This document shows positions 56,061-64,000 of a stretch of DNA of 64,000 nucleotides, piece after piece. A model generated the notes under the pieces. The model was not told the DNA's origin, made no database searches, and was given only the letters and a program-made list of their open reading frames with translations. A program made the position numbers and the translations under genes. Every line of letters starts with the position of its first letter. The first letter of the stretch is position 1. Source of the stretch: Palaemon carinicauda (taxonomy: Eukaryota > Arthropoda > Malacostraca > Decapoda > Palaemonidae); the NCBI RefSeq assembly GCF_036898095.1, contig NC_090726.1:32332018-32396017 (forward strand). Direction: 5' to 3'.

Positions 56061-57182
56061 ATGTCTCAAGGAACATTTGAAGTGCTTCCTGTTGTGGAAA
56101 AGGAATTGGATTCAGTGGAACCACAGTCAAAGAGAGTCAAGGCGGAATCTAATCATGCTGCAGATGGCAAATATACTACCCATTGTAAGGATGATGCTGC
56201 CTCTCATAGCGATGATGATTATGAGCATGTTCAGAGTGGCCTTGTGTATGTTATTACATCATTTCCGGGGGCCAGCTTACCTCACTACTTGAGCAATGAT
56301 TACATCGAAGGTTGCAAATGTGGTAAAATCTGTAATGAAAATTGTCAATGTCTTTTACAGCATGGCTGCCCATATGAGATAGGAAAACTGAAAAAAAACT
56401 ATTATGATAAACCTATTTTTGAATGTAATGAATGGTGCAACTGTAGTAATTACTGCCCTAACCGTGTAGTTCAGCGGGGTCCAGTTACTGGATTAAAAGT
56501 TTTGCCTCTTCCAGGAAAGGGGCATGGCGTTGTATCATCATATTTTATTCCCAGGAATTCTTTTGTCTGTGAATATGCAGGAGAGTACATAAGTGTTGAG
56601 GAAGCATGCCTTAGATTTTCCCAGCAAAGTGATAAGGATTCAAATTACATTCTTATCCTAAAAGAACATTTCCTGAAATCAGCTTCAGGGCCATGTATCA
56701 CGATTATTGATCCGACTGTTGTTGGAAACATAGGCCGATATATTAACCATTCATGTAACCCAAACTTGGTTGTGGTACCTGTTCGTATAAACAGCATGCT
56801 ACCTCATGCTGCTTTTTTTGCAGTTCAAGACATTTTACCAGGAGAGGAACTATGCTATGATTACAGTAGCACTGTATTAGTAAAGGGGGAGTTACCAGTA
56901 TCTTTGAATGAAAGAAAAGCAACTGGGTCAGCCGACAGCGAGATTAGCCAAGAGGTTGATGCTGGTGACGACAACACAGAAATAGCAAGCTCCTCTTCTT
57001 TATTAGGTGGTGGAGAGGTTTTGCAGTCCAAGAAGACTGTTAAATTAGAGGGTTGTAGAGCTTTAATAAGAAATAAGAAATGTCTTGAACCAAATGTTAG
57101 CTCTTCATACTCATTGAAACCTTGCCATTGTAAATCTGAGAACTGTAGGAAATTTTTACCTGCTGATAAGGATATTTTTTGA
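56061..57182 (+). CDS. SETMAR: SET-domain histone-lysine N-methyltransferase, SETMAR-like (373 aa, single exon)
   Basis: Transfers methyl groups from S-adenosylmethionine to histone lysine; the SETMAR family has been linked to H3K36. Residues 1-60 are acidic and variable. The pre-SET zinc cluster spans about 85-133 (CKCGKICNENCQC, then ECNEWCNCSNYCPN). The SET domain spans about 143-269 with 'GHGVVSSYFI', 'FVCEYAGEYI', 'DSNYILIL', 'NIGRYINHSCNPNLVVVPVR' (the cofactor-binding NHSCxPN) and 'GEELCYDYS'. The post-SET zinc site 'CHCKSENCRKFLP' is at 355-367. About 85 residues of low-complexity sequence separate SET from post-SET, longer than usual. The uninterrupted frame and absence of a downstream mariner transposase frame fit a non-primate SETMAR-type gene, since the transposase fusion is known only in anthropoid primates. 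A GTG-initiated extension upstream is not needed. Confidence 0.93.
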   Translation: MSQGTFEVLPVVEKELDSVEPQSKRVKAESNHAADGKYTTHCKDDAASHSDDDYEHVQSGLVYVITSFPGASLPHYLSNDYIEGCKCGKICNENCQCLLQHGCPYEIGKLKKNYYDKPIFECNEWCNCSNYCPNRVVQRGPVTGLKVLPLPGKGHGVVSSYFIPRNSFVCEYAGEYISVEEACLRFSQQSDKDSNYILILKEHFLKSASGPCITIIDPTVVGNIGRYINHSCNPNLVVVPVRINSMLPHAAFFAVQDILPGEELCYDYSSTVLVKGELPVSLNERKATGSADSEISQEVDAGDDNTEIASSSSLLGGGEVLQSKKTVKLEGCRALIRNKKCLEPNVSSSYSLKPCHCKSENCRKFLPADKDIF

Positions 57183-57376
57183 GTGCAAATATAGTACTTA
57201 TCTGTCATTGGTTGACTTCAATGCTGCCCTTTCATAATTGAAAATAGCATGTTGTTGTAAAGCATAGGGGGCATAGTTTTGATGCTGTAGTCCTGCCTAG
57301 ACTGAATAGCACTTTATAATTGGGGTATTATCTGTTAAAAGTTATGGAAGTAAGCTAACTTCACTAGTCCAAGGGG

Positions 57377-57459
<83 letters not shown>

Positions 57460-59025
57460 TTAATAATTACTTGGTTTACTGGAAGTCCCTTCTTTGAGCT
57501 ATGATTTGTTTGAATTCTTCATTGTGGAGGGAAAGAATCTGATTACCCTTTCTAATCCATGAATATTTTAAAATACTGTAGTTGTTTACTGCAATACAAT
57601 TAACGTTTTGTGATTAAGTTTGGCGAGTCAAGATGCAACTTCACTTTGTTCCATGGGAAGCATTTCAGATTTATATAAATATATCCACTTGTGATTTTTA
57701 TATTTACCTAAACAGACAATCCCATTATTTGAGAAAACTAGATGGCTGTGTGTGAACTGTACTTGTATAAGTTTCCAAGATATTTTTGTCAACAGAATTT
57801 TGTAGGTCATACGTTGTCATAAAATGTCGACTTATTTTATTGCTTATCTTTGCCTTTTTATTTTAATGAGGGCTAACTACAGAACAGAGCTAAGAGGAAT
57901 TTTCAATTGTGTAGATTTGACCTTCCACGTTCATTAGCACTTGTTTGTGGTAGTACTATAAATATTACATTGTTATTCCTTCTTGGTTGTTCAGTGGCAT
58001 TTTTATCCTTTGCTAAATTGCTCAAGTAGAATACATCTTACCCAGAATGTTAAGGTAGTAATTTTATTGCAAATTGAGTGATTTCATTGTAAAACTGATT
58101 GTTGCAAAATTTTATTACCTTGATTACTGTTGGTTTCTCGTCTTGAAATGAGTGCATTTTAATAGTTTTTCACTGCAGATTGAATGTTGCAAGTGGATCT
58201 TTCATATTATGGAATTAATTTGTCAATTTGGCTGCTTTTAATGACATTTAAGACAAAAATGGACCTCCTGTTACTGCCAAATCAGTATCTCAGGTTTGAG
58301 GCAGTACATATATTATACTCCTGTAAATAGAGAACAATTATTGATGCTTAGTGTTGGAAAATATGGTGATAGGCAAAGCTTTTCAATTATAATTATTCTT
58401 ATTTGGTTTCTTGAGATTTTATAATGAGCATAGACAATTAAAAGGTCGTCTTCGTAGGTAAAAATATAGTTATGATTCACCATAAGGTTCATTTGCACAT
58501 CTATGGAGGAGTGGCAATTATTGCTCTTTCCATCATTTAGGAAAATTAAATGAACATCCCAGTTATGTTGTTGAGAATATATCCAAGAAGTTTATATAAA
58601 AAGTGTAATGTATCTGAGGATAGTTATTTTGAAATAAATATTAACTTTACTGCTTTTGCTTTATTTCAGTCATTTCACTCCTAGATGGAGAATTGGTACT
58701 TCTTTTATATTGAGATTATTGAAGCTTTCTCATTACAAAACTTAATTCTGATTATAAAGATGAATTTGTTTATAGGATTAAAAGGAAATTAAATTATTAG
58801 ATTTACAAAAATATTTAAGCAAACTTAATGCAATGCAAGTACTTCCAGATATGGTGTTAAAGTGCTGTATTTAAAACCTTTAAAATTTTATTCTAAATAT
58901 AAAGTGGAACATTAAAGTTAGAACTTTATTTATACCAGAAGGTTAATTCCCCCGTAAAAATTGATGTAAGTTAGAATAATCTAATCCAGATCCTAGAAAT
59001 CTGTTCATGTAAAAAGTTTAATGTA
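57183..59025 (+). other. 3' region of the SETMAR-like gene and intergenic sequence
   Basis: AT-rich; contains an (AT)n-(T)n tract at 57379-57462 and an AATAAA at 58633-58638, followed by T-rich sequence, a possible poly(A) site. No transposase or other coding frame was recognised. Confidence 0.5.
57379..57462. repeat. (TA)n microsatellite followed by poly(T)
   Basis: About 63 bp of TA dinucleotides directly followed by ~20 T. If transcribed it lies in the SETMAR-like 3' UTR. Confidence 0.95.
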
Positions 59026-59303
59026 AAGATAACAAATTTTATAGTTTTGTATTTTTCCTAGCTTTACAAACCTGAGCTTCAAAATAGGGATGTGTATTCA
59101 GCAGAGCTTGAGCAGCCATTGAATGCATTAACGAGGTAGTTAACTACAGGTGGTGCTGCCGGATGAGTGGCCGTGGCCACTTGCTTGTCAGAGACTTCCA
59201 TTTTGATCTTTGGCTCATGACTGAAAGGGGTGTTTTAAGCTTGGAATTTTAAACTTTATAGGACTGGTTTGTATAGCTAGGAGAAATACAAGTTACTTTT
59301 TAG
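59026..59303. repeat. Short inverted-repeat element, family C copy 3
   Basis: Left end 'ttttgtatttttcctagctt' then 'tacaaacc', right end 'ggtttgtatagctaggagaa' then 'atacaagttact'; near-perfect inverted copies over ~30 bp. About 275 bp. Terminal words are shared with 16973, 36541 and the right end of the outer DIRS. Confidence 0.7.
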
Positions 59304-59331
59304 TTTCCATCTTTAGTGCCCCCAGACCTAA

Positions 59332-59530
59332 ACTATAGTCCATTTTTCTTAGCGAGTCATATTTGCACCGACTCGCAACGGTGCCCTTTTAGCTCGGAAA
59401 AGTTTCCTGGTCGCTGATTGGTTAGAATTATCTTGTCCAACCAATCAGCGATCCAGAAACTTTTCCGAGCTAAAAGGGCACTGCTGCGAGTCGGTGCAAA
59501 TATGACTCGCTAAAAGAAATGTACTATAGT
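59332..59530. repeat. Hairpin MITE: 92-bp inverted arms with a 15-bp loop
   Basis: 59332-59423 and 59439-59530 are reverse complements with about eight differences, beginning 'actatagt' and ending '...gattggtt'. The arms contain 'gcgagtcatatttgcaccga'. No coding frame. It is bounded by 'ctatag' at both ends, compatible with a TA target duplication. A foldback or MITE of a DNA transposon is the likeliest class. Confidence 0.92.
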
Positions 59531-59639
59531 TGTTTGTGTCTTCCCTGGAAATGTCAAATTGCCTGTTCCTGTAAGAGAACAAAGGAGATGACTCTAGCAA
59601 CTGTTATTTGCCAATCATAGCATTGTTCTCCTGTCTGAT

Positions 59640-60290
59640 CTTCAGCTGCTGATTCTCAGCTTAATTTGTTGGACAGCAACTTATGGTCCATTAAACTTCT
59701 TATTCCTGATCTAGATATTAACCTCTGGCACAGTCGTTCAATTAGTTCATTATGCATGTTGCATAAGGTTTTTTATAATTTTGACCATCCTTTACATTAA
59801 GATCTTATGTTGCATAAGGTTTTTTATAATTTTGACCATCCTTTACATTAAGATCTTCCCGAACAGTTCCATCTTGTTCGTAATACTAGGCATGCTGTTA
59901 ATTTTAATATTCAAGACTTCATCATGAGGCTCAATACCACACTAGAAGTTTTGTTCCTGCTGTGATCAAGATGTGGAATGATCTTCCTAATTGGGTAGTT
60001 GAATCAGTGGAACTTCAAAAGTTCAAACTTGCAGCAAATGCTTTTTTTTGTTGAACAGGCTGACTGACATAAGGCTTTTTTTAGTATATATATTATTAAA
60101 TATCTTTTTATTGTTTTTAAAATATTTTATTTTAATTGTTCATTACTTCTTAAAATAGTCTATTTCCTTAGTTCCTTTCCTCACTGGGCTATTTTTCCAT
60201 GTTAGAGCCCTTGCGCTTATAGCATCTTGCTTTTTCAACTAGGGTTATAGCTTGGCTAGTAATAATAATAATAGGGATGAATAGGCTGAT
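59640..60290 (+). mobile_element. Non-LTR retrotransposon C-terminus and 3' tail
   Basis: Translated pieces 'SISSLCMLHKVFYNFDHPLH', 'LPEQFHLVRNTRHAVNFNIQ', then after a frame change 'MWNDLPNWVVESVELQKFKL' resemble the C-terminal end of arthropod non-LTR polymerases. It ends in a non-coding tail ('cactgggctatttttccatg...') and an (AAT)n repeat. The tail is shared with 6641-6795 (inverted) and 43265-43355. Confidence 0.78.
59756..59857 (+). repeat. 51-bp tandem duplication inside the retroelement relic
   Basis: 'atgttgcataaggttttttat...aagatctt' occurs twice back to back, identical. 51 is a multiple of three, so the duplicated coding relic 'LHKVFYNFDHPLH' is repeated in frame. Confidence 0.95.
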
Positions 60291-60799
60291 GGATACCTTC
60301 TTTTCCAAAAGGGATACCAGTCTGGATTGACATACCTAGCATATGATGATCAATGGATTGGTATATATTCCACCATTACCCCATGTCCAGGGAGACTGGG
60401 GGACATACTTTCCTAGATTATAAGGAATGGAGCTCATAAGTATAGCTTATCAGCATCGTCAGATGGTGAGTAATGGTTCAGCAGCTTCATTCCCACAAGA
60501 GGGGAAGGAAAGATGAAAGCAAATTGCCAGTCATTCTACCTTTCATTTGACTTGCATCTAAATTTTATCATAGATAAGGTGCTTCCTGTCCTGTGTGGGG
60601 AGCTGGGCAAACTAAACAACAATGTTGGTATACTCCCATTGGTAAAAAGGTGTGAAGGTGGTTTGGCATTCAAAACTCACACCTTCAACATGTGGCCAAC
60701 TGTGAGATTCCTCATAAAGGCTAGAATGGAGACTATACCTCTGACTTTCTAAGCCCTGGTCCTAGCTGGTTCCTCGACCATCTCAGTAGTTTTAAAGAT

Positions 60800-61400
60800 T
60801 TTAAAGTGGCCAGATTCACTGGCAAAGAGTGCTGCAGCCGAGTTGCTACCAAGAAGGTATCCCATTCTCTGTAATGATACTTTTACCATCAATTAAGAAT
60901 TCTATTTATAACAATTGGCAACAGCATTGGGGTAGTTTAACAGAAAATAAGATGAGAGAAATTGGTATTGTTATATCCTCTTGTAGGTATAATGGGATGC
61001 CCCAAAAATGGGAGACTACTCTTTGTCGTCTCCACATTGGTCACACTCGGATGACATACGAGTTTCTGCTGGCTGGCGAATATCAACCATATTGCGATGA
61101 CTGTGATACCCTTGACAGTGAGGCATTTTTTGAGTGAATGCCCCACTTATAGCACAGAAAGAAATAGATATCTGTTTGAGGCTCATGGTGAGGATGGCAG
61201 GTTCATCCTTGCCAATGATCCTTGGACATGATGTGTCGTACAATGCTAGTAGCATTTCTAAATTTATATCGGAACCAGGTCTTCTCAGTGCTATTTAACT
61301 TTTATAACATAATTACTTTTCTGATTTTAATTAAATATTCTTTTAATCTTTATTTATAATAACTATATCGGCATTGATGACCTTCCATGACAGGATGCCA
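60800..61400 (+). mobile_element. Jockey-type non-LTR remnant, C-terminal zinc-binding region
   Basis: Reads 'SAAAELLPRRYPI', then 60829-61137 gives 'IYNNWQQHWGSLTENKMREI', 'QKWETTLCRLHIGHTRMTYE' and 'YCDDC', followed past a stop and frame change by relics of 'CPTYSTERNRY'. This is the typical end of Jockey/I-type polymerases downstream of RNase H. The sequence around 61370-61400 ('gcattgatgaccttccatga') looks like its 3' terminus. 60290-60800 contains uncertain sequence, possibly more of the same element. Confidence 0.8.
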
Positions 61401-61479
61401 GAGAACTTCAAATCATTCATTCATTTAAGACCTCTTTGTTTTGCCAGTGCTAAGGAAGAGGGATTAATGAGGGATTAAT

Positions 61480-64000
61480 ACAAAAGCTTATGTTAGGTCC
61501 TCTTCAGATGCAGAGCCATCACAGGACACAAAAGCATCTCTTCTCGATTGCCACCTCCTACGGGCTGGCAAAGCAAGAGGCCGTGTTTTACGTAAGGTAA
61601 AGCAATCTGAGAGAAAGTAAGAAAGATTGCCACCCTAAGCTTCACGTATAGAGGGGATAGAGAAGCTCTCGAACCTGGGATTGTACAGTGAAGAGCTCTT
61701 TGTTTTGGGCACGAACTCTGGCATAAACTTGAAAAGAAAAGATTTCCCTCCAATCCTAATCATGGGTGACTACATAAGAGAGACCATACAACTGGCCTAC
61801 TCTCTTCACAGATGCTAAGACTAGCAAAATTACAGTCTTGAGAGTTAGATCTGTCTAAAGATTCTCCTATGGCTCAAACGGGGTAAGAAGAGCCTTGAGA
61901 GCCAGGGATACGTCCCACTCCTGGGGCTTGAGATCCCTGGGTACGCAAGACTGCTAGAAGCTCCTCGTGAGCATAAACAACAACTATAAACAGGAGAGGC
62001 TACAGTATGCCCTTCACCTAAAAGACCATATTCAAGGTTAAGCTGTAGCCTTTGTCAGCTGGATCTGAGAGGAGTTTCTCTCGGTAAAGGAAGGCGAGGA
62101 AATCTGTGATCTAGGCTACAGATACTCCGACCAGAGAAATATCTGTTCTACAATACCAGTCTTATAAGATAGCCCACTTTCCCTGGTAGACAGCTACAGA
62201 GGACTGTCACCAGTATCCAGACATCTGAGCAGGCTTTACAAAGAACTTTTTGCTTGGAGGAGGTGTTGGATAGTCTCCAACTGTGAAGTTCCATTGACTT
62301 CATAGATACCTCTGAAGATGCGGCTGGCAGAAGTGTGAACTATTGGGGCCTGGTATAAATGTCCAGGTGTTAAAATGGGTGTTTCTTTTTCTTTAACCCT
62401 ACTTCCTAAAGGACCAGGTTTCATAGGTGTGGCCCCGACCCAGCCTTTGACCCAGGTTGACACCCACCCATCCTGAAAACAGCTGCATGTCTGGTGATGG
62501 AGAGTCAAGTGGGACTCCTTTGTTGTGATCTTTCAATCACCACTAAAGGAATCTGTGATGAAGGCGCTCGTGTGGAATGAGCTTCTCTAGTGAGGAAAGG
62601 TGGCCAAGAAAACTATGCCAGCACCAAACTGGGAGTACTGTCTTGGACAGGAGTGGTCGGGCTATCTCTTTGAGCTTGCTGATGCGATTGTCTGAAGGAA
62701 AGACTGCTACCATGTCTGCTTGTGTATCAGATTTGTCTAATCCCAGTTTATCATAATCCCCAGATCGTGACAAAATGCGAGAAATTTATCTCGATTATGT
62801 AGTAGATCCACTGAGAGCACGAAATCTATTTCTACAATAGATCTCAACACAGCGTACGGTTTCCATCGTGAACTTTGACTAACTAATTTGTTCAGAGGAG
62901 AGTCACTCCAACTCTGGATTGTCTGCCCAAGTACCTTAGGGCAGACAAATCCTAGTACTGTACACTAATAAATACCCAGCAGGGGTAGAGGGTGCTGCTC
63001 TTAAGATTCAATACCAACCCCTTCAAATATGAGCACTCTGACCCAAAGACAGAATCAGAAAATGAATTGGAGGCTGATGACAAACAATATCGGAAGTATC
63101 CCTGGGGCTAATGTAACCCGTATTCTTCTCTCTGTTGATCAGGGCGGGATGGTGGCCCTGGTCCATGGCTGTCAACTGCAAAAATGTGTGGAATGATAAC
63201 CTCAAGCGGTGTCATCTTCTCAACTCGGGGTACCGAAGTACTGCAACCATTGAAGAGAGCAGTAGTTTACCTACTAGGTAGAAAGGTGAGGGAGGGTGCC
63301 AAAGCTCCTCCGATACATGACCAACAGAAGGTGCACAGGGCCATGCAGCTCTCCCCTACCTGGCTACCAGAGTAGCCTTGGCACTTTGCACGCGGGAACC
63401 ACTTAGGCTGTGTCCACCCCCTCCCCTCCCACTAAAAGAGAGATGGTGTTGTAAGGAGACCTCTCATGGCTACTGCCGGCCTTCCTGTACCTCTTGGATT
63501 TCTTCTTCTTAGAAGGATCCTCAGAATCAGAGTTAGAAGTCATAGAGGAGTTGGAGGAGGAAGAAGAAAGTTTTTTCCACTTAACATCCCTCACCCCAGG
63601 CTCTGCATGCAGAGAAGTTGAGGTCTGAGCAACCATCAACAATGAAGCTTCCCCAGGAGAGACCACACTGGTTGATCAAACATGAATAACAACACAGGGG
63701 AACACTGTTACAGGGGAAGCGTAGGGCACACTCATTGGAGCTCGCAAAATACACAGCCTGGAGTCACAGGCACAGTGAGTGGTGGCTAAGGGCCCTTAAA
63801 CCACAGACATAGGGATGGGGGTGACAGACACGGCGGATACCAGGCACTGGAGCAACATGCGTTCATAATCTAGGCCCCGAACCCAACTTACCGCCAGCTT
63901 TGGGAATGGCACTCAGTCATGGCTGGGCCTTACTGACACTGGCACACTCACTGGGGAGTGGGTTTTAACAATCCTTTTGTCCTTGGGAACCAAAGTGGGA
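61480..64000 (-). mobile_element. Minus-strand DIRS-type relic running off the window edge
   Basis: On the minus strand, high to low coordinate: a Ser/Lys/Asp-rich gag-like frame (63666-63403), an RT start 'LNKLVSQSSRWKP' and 'VEIDFVLSVDL' (about 62900-62815), a jump to 'LLHNRDKFLAFCHDLGI' (about 62808-62755), then 'AVFPSDNRISKLKEIARPLL' and 'WHSFLGHLSSLEKLIP' (62712-62590). Next come an RNase H relic 'DMQLFSGWVGVNLG' (about 62490-62445) and the recombinase start 'SQLETIQHLLQAKSSL' (62283-62236). Each has a counterpart in the outer DIRS in the same order. The RT catalytic block (between the Asp motif and LLHNRDK) and the methyltransferase-like region are deleted. It is closer to the outer than to the inner DIRS family. 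Confidence 0.8.

Noticed and set aside
57183..58700. A possible mariner transposase downstream of the SETMAR-like gene.
   Set aside because: No frame or DD34D-like motif was found; the sequence is AT-rich and non-coding.

Overview
This is a window of an animal nuclear genome, most likely a decapod crustacean (shrimp, prawn or crab). The clues are long (AT)n and (TC)n microsatellites, small host exons separated by AT-rich introns, and many fragments of DIRS, RTE-like and Jockey/CR1-like retroelements of kinds common in decapods. This assignment is an inference; no species-diagnostic gene was seen.

Layout. Positions 1-16.2 kb are intergenic and repeat-rich: three copies of an unidentified dispersed repeat, RTE-like non-LTR remnants (one on the minus strand, two on the plus) ending in microsatellites, a 50-bp tandem array, and a recent ~1.07-kb tandem duplication. 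A candidate promoter with a perfect NRF1-type site and CCAAT boxes lies near 16.6 kb. From 17.4 to 53.6 kb runs one host gene on the plus strand. I reconstructed 14 coding exons that join in frame into 928 codons. The last third is a TraB domain (TRABD family) and the first ~560 residues are an acidic, Ser/Thr/Pro-rich, probably disordered region. Intron 1 (14.3 kb) holds the main feature of the window: two nested DIRS (tyrosine-recombinase) retrotransposons. The outer, decayed element is 18352-31809. A nearly intact 6.6-kb element of a different DIRS family, 19049-25628, is inserted in its leader. Both have inverted terminal repeats and an internal complementary region, so their ends can be read directly. 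Other TRABD introns hold a CR1/Jockey-like relic (46.0-47.9 kb), a fossil scrap of DIRS recombinase (48.9 kb) and a small inverted-repeat element (36.5 kb).

About 2.5 kb downstream, on the same strand, lies an uninterrupted 373-codon SET-domain histone methyltransferase gene closely resembling the SET part of SETMAR, with no mariner transposase attached. A good splice donor six bases after the TRABD stop and a good acceptor before the SETMAR-like 5' leader raise the possibility of shared transcripts. From 59.0 kb to the end are repeats: a near-perfect 92-bp-arm hairpin, non-LTR 3' ends, and a minus-strand DIRS relic running off the right edge.

Limits: exon calls rest on splice consensus, continuity of phase and domain recognition, without RNA or alignment. 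The 5' end of the TRABD-like gene and the identity of several repeat families are uncertain. No tRNA, rRNA or CRISPR was recognised.
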